Positions 1 through 8,945 of a DNA stretch of 64,000 nucleotides are shown one piece after another. The notes beneath the pieces are model-generated. The model was not told the DNA's origin. It ran no database searches and worked only from the letters and a program-made list of their open reading frames with translations. The stretch comes from JAHEJX01 sp041605955 (GTDB lineage Bacteria; Actinomycetota; Acidimicrobiia; Spongiisociales; UBA5794), in NCBI GenBank assembly GCA_041605955.1, contig JBFIXI010000005.1:41310-105309 (forward strand). Reading direction: 5' to 3'. The position numbers were made by a program, and so were the translations under genes. How positions within the stretch are numbered: the stretch's first letter is position 1; each line of letters starts with the position of its first letter.

Positions 1-10
1 TCTGGATGAC

Positions 11-337
11 ATGGGACGAATGCCAAAGGATATGCGGTCGCTGATGCAGCAAGCGGCCGAGATGCAGAGTGAGCTGCAGAAGGCCCAGGCCCAGCTGGCG
101 GACAAGGACTACGTCGGGACCGCCGGCGGCGGCGCCGTCACAGCCACCGTGAAAGGATCTCTCGAAGTCGTGTCGGTCGAGTTCGATCCGGCCGTTCTCG
201 ACCCCGAAGATCCTGAGCTCGTCGGCGATCTGGTGGTCGCCGCGGTCAACCAGGCTCTTCAGGCGGCCACCGACGAAGCATCGTCGGCCATGGGAGGGCT
301 CGCCGGAGGGCTGGACCTGGGCGGTCTGCTCGGCTGA
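11..337 (+). CDS. ybaB: YbaB/EbfC nucleoid-associated protein
   Basis: A 108-aa protein with the YbaB layout: an N-terminal amphipathic helix rich in Met, Gln and Glu (about residues 8-35), a Gly-rich turn, then the conserved stretch around [12 protein letters not shown]. The family forms small DNA-binding dimers. It is usually encoded directly before recR, as here: its TGA overlaps the recR ATG by one base (TGATG), which implies translational coupling. Two ATGs (11 and 20) could start it; the window edge hides the upstream signals. The partner dnaX would be expected just upstream, outside the window. The identification rests on both the sequence pattern and the recR neighbour. Confidence 0.9.
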   Translation: MGRMPKDMRSLMQQAAEMQSELQKAQAQLADKDYVGTAGGGAVTATVKGSLEVVSVEFDPAVLDPEDPELVGDLVVAAVNQALQAATDEASSAMGGLAGGLDLGGLLG

Positions 338-930
338 TGTTCGAGCCGCCGGTGCAGCGCCTCATCGATGAGCTGAGCCGCCTGCCTGGAATCGGTCGCA
401 AGAGCGCCCAACGGCTTGCGTTCCACTTGCTCAACGTCGAGAAGGCCGACGCCGAGAATCTGGGTCGGGCCATCATCGAGATGCGCGAGCAGGTGCGGCT
501 CTGCATCCGCTGTTACAACGTCACTGCCCAGGAGCAATGTTCGATCTGTCTCGACGTCCGGCGCGATCCGGCTGTGATTTGTGTCGTCGAACGTGCCCAG
601 GACATCCCCGTCATCGAACGGACCCAGGAGTTTCGGGGGCGCTATCACGTGCTCGGGGGCGCAATCTCTCCCATAGAGGGCATCGGTCCGGACCAATTAC
701 GGGTGCGCGAGTTGGTGGCGCGGCTCGATACCGAAGGCGTCAAGGAAGTGATCGCCGCCACCAACCCAACGGTCGAAGGCGACACGACGGCACTGTATCT
801 AGCCAAGCTGCTCAAGCCGCTCGAAGTCAAGGTGACCCGGCTCGCCAGTGGGCTTCCCGTCGGGGGGGACTTGGATTATGCCGATGAGATAACGCTCGGT
901 AGGGCGCTGGCGGGCCGCAAGGAGCTGTAG
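337..930 (+). CDS. recR: Recombination protein RecR
   Basis: A 197-aa protein of standard RecR length. The N-terminus carries the helix-hairpin-helix [17 protein letters not shown] (about residues 12-28). A four-Cys zinc motif follows (CIRC and CSIC, about 57-72), then a Toprim domain beginning at VCVVERAQD and holding ATNPTVEGD. RecR works with RecF and RecO to load RecA at single-stranded gaps. It is coupled to ybaB by the one-base TGATG overlap. The identification is firm. Confidence 0.97.
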   Translation: MFEPPVQRLIDELSRLPGIGRKSAQRLAFHLLNVEKADAENLGRAIIEMREQVRLCIRCYNVTAQEQCSICLDVRRDPAVICVVERAQDIPVIERTQEFRGRYHVLGGAISPIEGIGPDQLRVRELVARLDTEGVKEVIAATNPTVEGDTTALYLAKLLKPLEVKVTRLASGLPVGGDLDYADEITLGRALAGRKEL

Positions 931-1032
931 GCCCAGAGCTCCGCGCCGGGCGGAGCGGCGTGTGGCTGACCGTCGGGCCAAAGGGTCGTGCGCTGATGAC
1001 CTTCTGGTTGCGTTGTCTGCTTAGCTGGATGG

Positions 1033-2130
1033 GTGCGCATTGCGATCGTCGAGCCCTATTACGGAGGTTCTCACCGCGCCTGGGCCGACGGCTACCGGGA
1101 CCACTCCCGCCACGCGGTGACACTATTCACTCACGAAGCGCGATTCTGGAAATGGCGCATGCAGGGCAGCTACGTGACGCTGGCCGAGGCGTTCGCCCGC
1201 CGGGCCGTGTCCGACGATGGCTTCGATTTGATTCTGGCGTCCGACATGCTTCACCTCCCGGCGTTCTTGGGGTCGATCGGGCCGACCCGGGGAAGCGCCG
1301 CAGTGGCGCTCTACATGCACGAGAACCAGCTGACGTATCCGCTATCACCGCGGGACTCCCCCGACGAGTCCTACGCCATCATCAACTGGGCATCCATGAC
1401 CGTGGCCGACGCGGTCTTCTTCAACTCACAGTTCCATCACGACGTGTGGTGGGCCGAGATTCCGAAGCTGCTGCGTCGCTTCCCCGACTACCGGCACGAG
1501 TCATGGTTGGCGGCAGTGGCGGCGAAGTCGGAGGTGCTCCCGATTGGCATCGATCTGCGGCGAGTCGACGAAACTGCCACGACTCGGCCGGGGCGGCGTG
1601 ACCGGCCGCTGGTGCTGTGGAACCAGCGGTGGGATTTCGACAAGGGTCCTGACGAGTTTGCCACCGCCATGCTCGAGCTGGCGGCGACGCACGACTTCTC
1701 GTTGGCGCTCGCCGGCGAGCAGATCACTGAGCTGGAGGCCCTCACCCAGCTCACGGAGGAGCTCGGCGATCGGCTGACCCACGTCGGGTATGCGGGGGAC
1801 TCGCAGTACCTGGCGCTGCTGCAGGAGGCGGATATCGTCGTCTCGACCGCAAGTCAGGAGTTCTTCGGCATTGCAGTGACCGAGGCCATCTACGCGGGGG
1901 CGTTTCCCGTCCTGCCGGCGGCCCTCGTCTACCCCGAGCGTGTTCCCGATGAGTTTCACTCGACGTGTCTCTACGGATCGGATGAGCTCGTTGGGCGGCT
2001 CAGATGGGCGCTCGACAATGCCGAGGAGCGCCGGCGCGTCGTGCACCGGCTGCGGCCGCATATGGCGGTTTTCGACTGGTCTCGCGTCGCGCCGCAGTAC
2101 GACGACCGGTTGCAGCAGCTGGTCGACTAG
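1033..2130 (+). CDS. GTDC1/QTMAN-like glycosyltransferase (DUF3524 N-terminus)
   Basis: A 365-aa protein starting at GTG. The N-terminus, IAIVEPYYGGSHRAWADG, followed by the HENQLTYPL and FNSQFHHD stretches, matches the DUF3524 domain of the GTDC1 family. The C-terminal half looks like a GT-B nucleotide-sugar domain, with the motif SQEFFGIAVTEAIYAG near residue 276. The vertebrate member is the tRNA-queuosine mannosyltransferase. Whether bacterial members modify tRNA is inference. No queuosine genes lie nearby. It is probably monocistronic, 102 bases after recR and 69 before the next gene. Confidence 0.75.
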   Translation: MRIAIVEPYYGGSHRAWADGYRDHSRHAVTLFTHEARFWKWRMQGSYVTLAEAFARRAVSDDGFDLILASDMLHLPAFLGSIGPTRGSAAVALYMHENQLTYPLSPRDSPDESYAIINWASMTVADAVFFNSQFHHDVWWAEIPKLLRRFPDYRHESWLAAVAAKSEVLPIGIDLRRVDETATTRPGRRDRPLVLWNQRWDFDKGPDEFATAMLELAATHDFSLALAGEQITELEALTQLTEELGDRLTHVGYAGDSQYLALLQEADIVVSTASQEFFGIAVTEAIYAGAFPVLPAALVYPERVPDEFHSTCLYGSDELVGRLRWALDNAEERRRVVHRLRPHMAVFDWSRVAPQYDDRLQQLVD

Positions 2131-2199
2131 ATCCGGGTCGTTGGCCTCTGGTGGGGCGCGTCGTCCACGGCGACGCTGTCTGCACACGCTGCGGAGTAG

Positions 2200-3126
2200 G
2201 TGATGCTGCCCGAACGCAGTGGAGCGCTCGAGTTGGCCGACGGCCGTTCACTTGGTTATAACGACTGGGGGCCAGCCGACGCACCCGCCATCGTCTATTG
2301 CCACGGTTTTCCCGGGTGTCGCCGCGAGGTCGAGCTGGCTCGACAACGCGTAGATCGCGCCGGAGCGGCGGTGAGGATCGTGGCCTTTGATCGACCCGGC
2401 TACGGGCTGTCCACCTTCCAGCCCCGCCGCACCTTCCTCCACTGGCCGATCGACTTGGCCGAGGCCGCCGACCGCCTCGGGATCGGCCGCTTTGCGGCCT
2501 TGGGCGGGTCCGGCGGCTCCCCATACGCGTTGGCTACTGGGTTGAAGCTGGCGGACCGGGTGACCCGCATCGGCATTGTCGTCGGCGCCGCACCCGTCGC
2601 GGCGCCGGGTATGGCGCGGGCGCTGGCATGGCCGTCGCGGAATCGGCTGGTCCGCAGAATTCAGCTGGAGACGATCGCGGTCGCCTTTCGGCTCGGCCGA
2701 GCCGACCGTATCGTCAACCGATCGCTTGCCGCCCTCAGCCCGGTCGATCAGGCAGCCCTACGCCGCCCCGAGGTCCGTCGCTGGTACAGCCAAGTGTTCG
2801 CCGAGACCGTCGTCCAGGGAGGCCGGGGCGCGGCGTACGAGGCTCAGCTCTACCGGCGGGACTGGGGCTTCCGCCCTCAAGACGTGTTGAGCGAGACCTA
2901 CCTCTGGTACGGGGGCCGTGACGCCAATGTGCCGGCTGCGGTCGGGCGCTGGCTACATGCGGCCATCCCCCACTCCCACTTCACGCTGTGGCCGCAGCAC
3001 GGCCACTTCACCTGGGCACTCAGCGACGACTGCTTAGAAGTGATTGCCAGTCTGACAGGTGGCGCGGAACCGATGGGGGCTAACCGATGGGCTCGCGACG
3101 ATCGAAGCGGTGGTAGGCGTCGATGA
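2200..3126 (+). CDS. Alpha/beta hydrolase
   Basis: A 308-aa protein with an alpha/beta-hydrolase fold. The oxyanion HGFPG motif is near residue 35, the nucleophile elbow reads GGSGGSP near residue 106, and a late acidic residue (GGRDANVP) and histidine (QHGHFTW) complete a plausible triad. The substrate cannot be read from sequence. GTG at 2200 and ATG at 2203 are alternative starts. The 3' end overlaps the convergent glpX gene by 47 bases, so the basic C-terminal tail (DDRSGGRRR) may be an accidental read-through. Confidence 0.8.
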   Translation: MMLPERSGALELADGRSLGYNDWGPADAPAIVYCHGFPGCRREVELARQRVDRAGAAVRIVAFDRPGYGLSTFQPRRTFLHWPIDLAEAADRLGIGRFAALGGSGGSPYALATGLKLADRVTRIGIVVGAAPVAAPGMARALAWPSRNRLVRRIQLETIAVAFRLGRADRIVNRSLAALSPVDQAALRRPEVRRWYSQVFAETVVQGGRGAAYEAQLYRRDWGFRPQDVLSETYLWYGGRDANVPAAVGRWLHAAIPHSHFTLWPQHGHFTWALSDDCLEVIASLTGGAEPMGANRWARDDRSGGRRR

Positions 3127-4069
3127 ACCGCACCGTGCCGGTGCGCGAGCGCATCACCACCGAATGAGTCCGCGCCCCTTGCCCGGTGAAGCGGACCCCC
3201 TCGAGCAGATCTCCTGAGGTGACTCCGGTGGCCGCGAAGAACGTGTGATCCGAGTTGACCAGATCGCGATTGGTGAGCACCCGGTTGAGATCGATGCCCT
3301 GCTCGACGGCATATCGCCGCTCGTCGTCATTGCGCGGCCAGATCTTGCATTGCAGCTCCCCGCCGACGGCGGCCATGGCGCAGGCTGCGGTCACAGCTTC
3401 CGGGGAGCCCCCGATGCCAAACAGGATGTCGATGCCGCTGTCCGCCTTGGCGGTGGCGATGGCGCCGGAGATATCGCCATCGGTTATGAGATGGATCCGC
3501 GCTTCGGCATCACGGACCGCTTGGATGTACGGCTCGTTGCGAGGGCGATCGAGAATGATCGCGGTCACGTCGCTGACTTGTTTGCCCAGCGCTTTGGCTA
3601 CCTGGCTGAGGTTGTGGGCGACCGGTGCGTCGATGTCTATGGTGCCGGCCGCTTCTTCGCCAACCGCAATCTTGTCCATGTAGACCAGACTTCCGGGTGA
3701 GAACATGCTGTTGCGCTCGGCGAGTGCGATCACGGCTAGGGCGCCCGCTGCCCCCCGCGAGGTGAGCGTCGTCCCGTCCACCGGGTCCACGGCAACGTCG
3801 ACCTGGGGTCCGGTGCCGTCGCCGACCGACTCACCGTTGTACAGCATGGGGGCTTCGTCCTTCTCCCCCTCGCCGATCACGACGACCCCGTCGATTTCGA
3901 TCGTGGACAACATCTTGCGCATAGCATCGACGGCGGCTTGATCGACGGCGACCTTGTCGCCGCGGCCCATGTGACGGGCAGCGGACATGGCGGCCGCTTC
4001 CGTCACCCTGACGAGCTCCATCGCCAGGTTGCGGTCGGGCTGCGCCGGCATAGCGGGGGTATCAGTCAA
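3080..4069 (-). CDS. glpX: Class II fructose-1,6-bisphosphatase
   Basis: A 329-aa GlpX-family enzyme. It has the metal-binding motifs GEGEKDEAPML (near residue 66) and DPVDGTTLTSRG (near residue 97), and the downstream GIGGSPEAV motif. It dephosphorylates fructose-1,6-bisphosphate for gluconeogenesis in the cytoplasm. In actinobacteria GlpX is normally the only FBPase. It starts three bases after the stop of the upstream thiolase gene, so the two are probably co-transcribed, linking growth on fatty acids or propionate to gluconeogenesis. Confidence 0.95.
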   Translation of the reverse strand: MTDTPAMPAQPDRNLAMELVRVTEAAAMSAARHMGRGDKVAVDQAAVDAMRKMLSTIEIDGVVVIGEGEKDEAPMLYNGESVGDGTGPQVDVAVDPVDGTTLTSRGAAGALAVIALAERNSMFSPGSLVYMDKIAVGEEAAGTIDIDAPVAHNLSQVAKALGKQVSDVTAIILDRPRNEPYIQAVRDAEARIHLITDGDISGAIATAKADSGIDILFGIGGSPEAVTAACAMAAVGGELQCKIWPRNDDERRYAVEQGIDLNRVLTNRDLVNSDHTFFAATGVTSGDLLEGVRFTGQGARTHSVVMRSRTGTVRFIDAYHRFDRREPIG

Positions 4070-4072
4070 AGA

Positions 4073-5251
4073 TCACACCTTCACAATCATGGCGTCGCCC
4101 TGTCCGCCGCCTCCGCACAACGCAGCCGCGCCGTAGCCGCCACCGCGGGTGCGGAGTGCATTGACCAAGGTGACTATGAGACGGGCGCCGGTTGCTCCTA
4201 GTGGGTGGCCGATAGCGACCGCGCCGCCGTGGACATTGACTCGGTCCGAGGAGATGTTGAGCATGCGAGCCGACCATAGCGAGACGGCCGCAAACGCTTC
4301 GTTGATCTCAAAGAGGGCGACGTCAGTCAGATCGAGCTCGGCGTGCTTGAGCGCCACCCGGATGGCATCGGCGGGGCGTTCGTGCAGGGTCGCATCGGGC
4401 CCGGCGACCTGCCCATAAGCCACGATCTCGGCCACGATGGGCAACCCGGCGGCTTCGGCGGCCGTCTTGTCCGCGATCACGAGGGCGGCCGCGCCGTCCG
4501 AGACCTGAGATGCGTTGCCGGCGGTGATGGTCCCCTCGGTGGTGAAGGCCGCCCGCAGGTTGGCCAGTGATTCGACGCTGGTGCCCCGGCGGATGCCCTC
4601 GTCCTCGGTGATGGCCAGTGCGGGACTGCGCCGCTGTGGCACTTCGACAGCCGTCAGCTCGGCTGCGAAGGCCCCGTTGTCTGTAGCGGCCGCGGCTCGC
4701 TCGTGGCTGGCGGCGGCCCACTGGTCTTGCTCTGTGCGCTCGATCCCGAGTTGCCGATTCTTGAGATCCGACGACTCGCCCATGGTGCAATGGTCGAACG
4801 CGCACCACAGCCCGTCGTGGGTGAGGGCGTCGATCAGCGTGGCGTTGCCGATCCCGAGCCCTTGCCGGGCTTGGGGCAGCACATAGGGGGCGTTGGTCAT
4901 CGACTCCATGCCGCCGGCCACGACGAAATGTGCCTCGCCGAGGCGAATCCGACGTGCCGCATCCTGAACGGCGGTCATCCCGGATAGGCACACCTTGTTG
5001 ACGGTCACGGCCGGCACCGTCATCGGAATCCCTGCCTTGACCGCTGCTTGGCGCGCTGTGATCTGGCCCTGGCCGGCCTGGATCACATGTCCCATGATCA
5101 CTTCGTCGACTTGGTCGGCAGATATCTGCGCGCGTTCGAGAGCAGCGCCGATGGCGACCTCACCCAAATCCACGGCGCTCAACGGCGTGAACGCGCCGTT
5201 GAATCGACCGATCGGGGTTCGCACTGCCGAGCAGATAACCGGCTTTGTCAC
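4073..5251 (-). CDS. Acetyl-CoA acetyltransferase (thiolase)
   Basis: A 392-aa thiolase. The N-terminal active Cys is in [10 protein letters not shown], and the C-terminal catalytic motifs [10 protein letters not shown] and CGGGGQG are intact. I chose GTG at 5251 because AGGAGA lies just upstream and the protein then begins with the canonical [13 protein letters not shown]; the open frame runs further but the extra residues look random. The sequence suits acetoacetyl-CoA formation or beta-ketothiolysis. It sits upstream of glpX and downstream of the AccE-like and epimerase genes in one minus-strand unit. Confidence 0.92.
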   Translation of the reverse strand: MTKPVICSAVRTPIGRFNGAFTPLSAVDLGEVAIGAALERAQISADQVDEVIMGHVIQAGQGQITARQAAVKAGIPMTVPAVTVNKVCLSGMTAVQDAARRIRLGEAHFVVAGGMESMTNAPYVLPQARQGLGIGNATLIDALTHDGLWCAFDHCTMGESSDLKNRQLGIERTEQDQWAAASHERAAAATDNGAFAAELTAVEVPQRRSPALAITEDEGIRRGTSVESLANLRAAFTTEGTITAGNASQVSDGAAALVIADKTAAEAAGLPIVAEIVAYGQVAGPDATLHERPADAIRVALKHAELDLTDVALFEINEAFAAVSLWSARMLNISSDRVNVHGGAVAIGHPLGATGARLIVTLVNALRTRGGGYGAAALCGGGGQGDAMIVKV

Positions 5252-5318
5252 GCGAGTCTCCTGTCTGGCTGGCCGGGAAGCAGGATACCGCCGCTCGCGG
5301 ATCCCACGGCACGGCCCG

Positions 5319-5570
5319 TTAGGGGTTGGTCTCCTCAGCAGGCTCAACCTCGGCCCACGGCATCGCGTTGTAGGACTGCGATGGAAGCGGCGCCGTTGAC
5401 TGCTGGGGTCGCCATGCCATTACCCACGCGCTTTGGCGAGGCCGCTGGATCGGTTGGGCGCGGGCGGCAGCTTCCTCTGCAGCGAGGTGAGCCACTACGG
5501 CCAGGATCGCAGCGGTCTCCTCGGGTCCGGCACCGCCCACGATCTCGACCTTGTGGCGACGATCACTCAT
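5319..5570 (-). CDS. Acyl-CoA carboxylase epsilon-subunit-like protein
   Basis: An 83-aa protein. The N-terminal half, VEIVGGAGPEETAAILAVV followed by a short Ala/Glu-rich helix, fits the actinobacterial AccE pattern (a V-x-V-x-G strand, a PEE turn, then a helix). The C-terminal half is Pro/Trp-rich. AccE proteins stabilise or activate acetyl- and propionyl-CoA carboxylase complexes. Its ATG overlaps the epimerase stop (ATGAGTGA), so the two are translationally coupled. That supports a role on propionyl/methylmalonyl-CoA. The match is short, so moderate confidence. Confidence 0.6.
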   Translation of the reverse strand: MSDRRHKVEIVGGAGPEETAAILAVVAHLAAEEAAARAQPIQRPRQSAWVMAWRPQQSTAPLPSQSYNAMPWAEVEPAEETNP

Positions 5571-5973
5571 TATTCAACTGCACGAGCTCGATGAGCGTGC
5601 CACCGAACGTGGCCGGATGTATGAAGGCGATCTTGGCGCCCCGTCCGCCGATGCGCGGTGTCTCGTCGACCAGGCGAGCTCCCTGCAGGCGGGCCCGCTG
5701 CAGCGCTTCCTCGATATCGGCAACGGCGTATGCCACATGGTGGAGCCCTTCCCCGCGTTTCTCCAAGAAGCGCCCTACCGCGGTGTCGGCCGCCAGCGGC
5801 GCGATCAGCTGCACGAAGGACCCGCCGACTGGAATCATGGCCTCTTCCACGCCCTGCTCGGCAACCGTCTCTCGCCACAATGGCTCGGTTCCGAAGAGAT
5901 CCCGATGGCTGGCGATGGCAGCATCCAGGTCTGCCACCGCGATGGCGACGTGATCGAGGTTATAAGGCTTCAC
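5563..5973 (-). CDS. mce: Methylmalonyl-CoA epimerase
   Basis: A 136-aa vicinal-oxygen-chelate protein made of two beta-alpha-beta-beta-beta modules. The probable metal ligands are His8 (NLDHVAIAV), the His pair in GLHHVAYAV and the Glu in LIELVQ near the end. It interconverts the (R) and (S) epimers of methylmalonyl-CoA between propionyl-CoA carboxylase and methylmalonyl-CoA mutase. It starts with GTG and is coupled to the AccE-like gene. No mutase or carboxylase genes are in the window. Confidence 0.9.
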   Translation of the reverse strand: MKPYNLDHVAIAVADLDAAIASHRDLFGTEPLWRETVAEQGVEEAMIPVGGSFVQLIAPLAADTAVGRFLEKRGEGLHHVAYAVADIEEALQRARLQGARLVDETPRIGGRGAKIAFIHPATFGGTLIELVQLNNE

Positions 5974-6023
5974 AGCACCACCAAAGGTAACAATGCAGGC
6001 CGGGCGGTGCAGTGCATCGACTC

Positions 6024-6434
6024 TCAGGCCGACGGGCTGGAACCGCGGCGGGCCTCATGATCGTCGATCGCATAGCGAGCGACTCTCTCTACCAGCGAGA
6101 CCAGCAGACCGATGCCGAGCAGCACGATCAGGACGGTGAACAGCTTCGAAGTCGTTCGGCTTGGGGCGAGGTCGCCGTAGCCGACTGTCGTGAGGGTGAT
6201 GACGGTGAAATAGAAGGAGTCGAGCCAAGACCATTCTTCGACGAATCGATAGAACACTGTTCCCGCCCCGATGACGATGCTCGTCAGGTAGAGCAGGCCC
6301 CGGAACGCCGGCTCGGCAAGTCCGAGCCGTACCGCCCTGAAGAACCGGACTGCTACCGCCCACATTGCGATCAACAAGCTCTCCCGATGAGCGTCGTGCC
6401 GACAGTACTCCAGGAACTCTCGTTTGCTGAGCAC
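6024..6434 (-). CDS. Two-helix potassium channel
   Basis: A 136-aa membrane protein with a first hydrophobic helix near residues 48-62, a pore loop carrying the K+ filter TVGYGD, and a second helix at about 96-112. This is the Ion_trans_2 (KcsA-like) pore module. There is no RCK regulatory domain. The gene begins 11 bases after the histidine-kinase stop, so the two share a transcript. Potassium flux could therefore be the output or input of that sensor, which is an inference. Confidence 0.88.
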   Translation of the reverse strand: MLSKREFLEYCRHDAHRESLLIAMWAVAVRFFRAVRLGLAEPAFRGLLYLTSIVIGAGTVFYRFVEEWSWLDSFYFTVITLTTVGYGDLAPSRTTSKLFTVLIVLLGIGLLVSLVERVARYAIDDHEARRGSSPSA

Positions 6435-6444
6435 TCGTGGAGCG

Positions 6445-7809
6445 TCAGGTGTCGGTACGGCGCATCGGAGTGATGTTGTCGGCCGGTGGAGCCGGACGGT
6501 CGCTCGAATCGGACTCCTCAGCGGTGGTCACGGTGAAGAGGAACTGGGCGCCGGTGGGGAATCGCGGCTCGAACCACAGATCGCCGCCCATGGCCCGCGC
6601 CAGCTTGCGAGCGATCGGCAGGCCCAACCCGACGCCCTCCGAACGGGCGTCGCCTTTCACCGCTTGCTCGAAGTGCTCGAAGATGCGGGTCCTGTCTTCG
6701 ACGGGGATTCCCGGGCCGTTGTCGGCGATGACCACCTTGTAGCTGGGACCGGTGCGCTCCCCGGCGATCAGCACCTGATCTCCCCCGTACTTGCGGGCAT
6801 TCTCGAGGAGATTGCGAAAGATCTGGCGCAGCCGGTGAGGATCGGCCACGACAACGACGTCCACGGGGATGTCAACCTGGACTTCGCGCCTGGTGCCGGC
6901 AAAGACCAGCCGTGACACCTCGTAGGCCTCGGTGCGGAGCGGGATGGACTGGGGCTCGAGGCGCAGCTGGCCGGCCTCGAGGCGGGGAATGACCAGGATG
7001 TCTTCAACCAGGTTGGCGAGATGTTGCGCTTCGCCGCGCATGATCAGCAGGAACTCGTCCACTTCGTTGGGGGGCAGACGACTCCAACTCTCCCGCAGGG
7101 TATCGGCGAATCCCCCGATCGAAGTCAGCGGCGTGCGCAATTCGTGGCTGACCATCGACACGAACTCGTCCTTGAGCTCGACTGCCCGCCGCTCCGCGCT
7201 GAGGGCCTCGCGGTGCCTTCCTTCGGCAGCGAAGAGGGCTTGGCCGGTTGCGTAGAGCAACTGGGCCACCACTGCGCCTGACACCAGGATGGCGGTCACC
7301 TCTACCACCACCGAGTCTTCATGCGCCCGCAGCGGCTCCACCGCCCGCAGGAGCAGCGCCCACAGCGCGCCATAGCCGACAACGCCCACGGCCCGGCGCA
7401 ACGGCAACAGCAGCAAGGAGCCGGTCAGGAGGTATACGAAGCCGGCTCCTATCAGCGCTCCGGAATAGCCTTGGATGATTCCGACGGTCCCGATGAGGGA
7501 AGCGTCCACCAGCAGCGGGGCCAGCGCGGTGTGCTGCCTGGAGCGCTCGAATAGGGCGTGGAAAGCGACGACGAGGCCGGCGGCGACGACGTATTCGGAA
7601 TACGCGGAGCCTTGCACCCAGCCGACCGTCCCGATGATGGTGATCAAAGCGGCGCAAGCTGCGCGCACTGTGTTGTAGGAGCGGCCGACATCTTGGTAAT
7701 CGATCGGCGCACCGAACCGCGCCGGATCACTCGAGGGCGGCGGTGGGAAATGGAGCTCTGTCGGCACCGTCAAGTTATCGGCATGGCCCGTGCCCCCTTG
7801 AAGGCTCAC
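6445..7809 (-). CDS. Membrane sensor histidine kinase
   Basis: A 454-aa HK. The N-terminal part (about residues 48-190) holds six or so hydrophobic helices with no obvious extracytoplasmic sensor loop. A HisKA domain follows with the H-box MVSHELRTPLTSI, then an HATPase domain with N-box (NLLENARKYG), G1 (DNGPGIP), F (FEHF) and G2 (GVGLGLPIARKL) boxes. No response regulator lies beside it. Its ATG overlaps the upstream PHP gene stop (ATGA) and a K+ channel follows, so it is an operon-embedded orphan kinase. Confidence 0.93.
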   Translation of the reverse strand: MSLQGGTGHADNLTVPTELHFPPPPSSDPARFGAPIDYQDVGRSYNTVRAACAALITIIGTVGWVQGSAYSEYVVAAGLVVAFHALFERSRQHTALAPLLVDASLIGTVGIIQGYSGALIGAGFVYLLTGSLLLLPLRRAVGVVGYGALWALLLRAVEPLRAHEDSVVVEVTAILVSGAVVAQLLYATGQALFAAEGRHREALSAERRAVELKDEFVSMVSHELRTPLTSIGGFADTLRESWSRLPPNEVDEFLLIMRGEAQHLANLVEDILVIPRLEAGQLRLEPQSIPLRTEAYEVSRLVFAGTRREVQVDIPVDVVVVADPHRLRQIFRNLLENARKYGGDQVLIAGERTGPSYKVVIADNGPGIPVEDRTRIFEHFEQAVKGDARSEGVGLGLPIARKLARAMGGDLWFEPRFPTGAQFLFTVTTAEESDSSDRPAPPADNITPMRRTDT

Positions 7810-8654
7810 GTTAGCCGCGCCCGCTGTGCCAGCAGGGCATCCACGGTTTCGTCGGGAACTGCGAGATCGCCCCGGCCCACCCCGACCCGCAGCACCGGTT
7901 TGTACCCTCCGTGGTAGTCGGATCCGCCTGTCGCCGCGATCCCCAAGTCGTTGCAGATCTCGGCAAGATGGCGGCGGAGCGGTGGCTGATACTCCGAGTA
8001 GTAGGCCTCGAGGCCTCCGAGCCCGCGGGCGGCGAGCTCCTCGAAAGCATGGCGAAAATCCGCCGCACCCACACCGAGCGTATGTGGATGGGCGATCGAG
8101 GTGACAGCTCCGGACTCTCTCGCTAGTCGGATGGCCTCGACAGCCTCGAGGCGCTCGCGGGGAAGATATCCGGGCCGGCCGTGGGCGAGAAACCGGTCAA
8201 ACGCATCGGGGATGTCGCCGGCGTAGCCTTTGCGCACCATCACGGCAGCGAAGTGGGGTCGACCGATGCCCATGCCCCCGGCTTCCGCCGAGATCTCGTC
8301 GAACGTTATGTCCATGCCGAGCTCCTGGAGTCGGGCCACCATTCGTTGGTTGCGAGTTGCCCGTCCCTCCTGGACCTTCTCCAGCCGGTCCTGGAGTGGC
8401 CCGCCACCCGGCTCGAGGAAGTACACCAGGAGGTGCATGGCCGCTCCCTCCCAGCCGACCGATAGTTCGACACCCGAGATGAAGTGAATGCCGGCCGCAT
8501 CGGCGGCCGCCCTAGCCCGAGCAATCCCGTCCAGGTTGTCGTGATCCGTGAGCGCTATGGCCGCCAGACCCGCCGCGGCCGCCGCGGCGACGATGTCCTC
8601 CGGGGTATCGGTGCCGTCCGAGAAGACGGAATGAAGGTGGAGGTCGACGGCCAA
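7806..8654 (-). CDS. PHP-domain phosphoesterase (nucleoside 3',5'-bisphosphate phosphatase type)
   Basis: A 282-aa stand-alone PHP protein with all the metal motifs: HLHSVFSDG at the N-terminus, LTDHDN near residue 36, SIAHPHT and GGSDYHG near the C-terminus. This arrangement matches the YciV/RnaAM-type enzymes, which hydrolyse pAp-like bisphosphates or trim RNA 5' ends. The start is TTG at 8654 and is directly followed by VDLHLHS. The gene is coupled by a 4-base overlap to the histidine kinase. The exact substrate is inference. Confidence 0.87.
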   Translation of the reverse strand: MAVDLHLHSVFSDGTDTPEDIVAAAAAAGLAAIALTDHDNLDGIARARAAADAAGIHFISGVELSVGWEGAAMHLLVYFLEPGGGPLQDRLEKVQEGRATRNQRMVARLQELGMDITFDEISAEAGGMGIGRPHFAAVMVRKGYAGDIPDAFDRFLAHGRPGYLPRERLEAVEAIRLARESGAVTSIAHPHTLGVGAADFRHAFEELAARGLGGLEAYYSEYQPPLRRHLAEICNDLGIAATGGSDYHGGYKPVLRVGVGRGDLAVPDETVDALLAQRARLT

Positions 8655-8662
8655 CGGCGGCG

Positions 8663-8893
8663 TTACGGAGCGAGGGTCGTCTCGACGAGAGTGGTCGTCG
8701 TCGGGGTAGCGTCGTCATCGCTGCAGCTGCCGACGATCAGATTCGACGCGATGAAAGCTGCGATCACCAAGAGCCCGATCTTCGACCAGCGGCTCACCCG
8801 GGCCCTTATCTTGTCGCGCGACTGCTGTTTCTTGAGCTCCGCCTGCCGCAACTCGCGGTTGGCGCGTTGCCGTTCCCGCTTGGTGGTTGCCAT
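8663..8893 (-). CDS. Small single-pass membrane protein
   Basis: A 76-aa protein from ATG 8893. A strongly charged N-terminal helix (ATTKRERQRANRELRQ onward) is followed by one membrane helix (about residues 38-56) and a Thr-rich tail. I do not recognise a function. The N-terminal helix plus membrane anchor resembles the leader segment of membrane-anchored actinobacterial cyclophilins, and the next gene upstream is a cyclophilin, so the two may work together. It ends just before the PHP gene start. Confidence 0.7.
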   Translation of the reverse strand: MATTKRERQRANRELRQAELKKQQSRDKIRARVSRWSKIGLLVIAAFIASNLIVGSCSDDDATPTTTTLVETTLAP

Positions 8894-8945
8894 GACGCCA
8901 CGGACTATAGGGCCCATCCCGCGGCGTGAGGCGGCGGCGCCGGGC

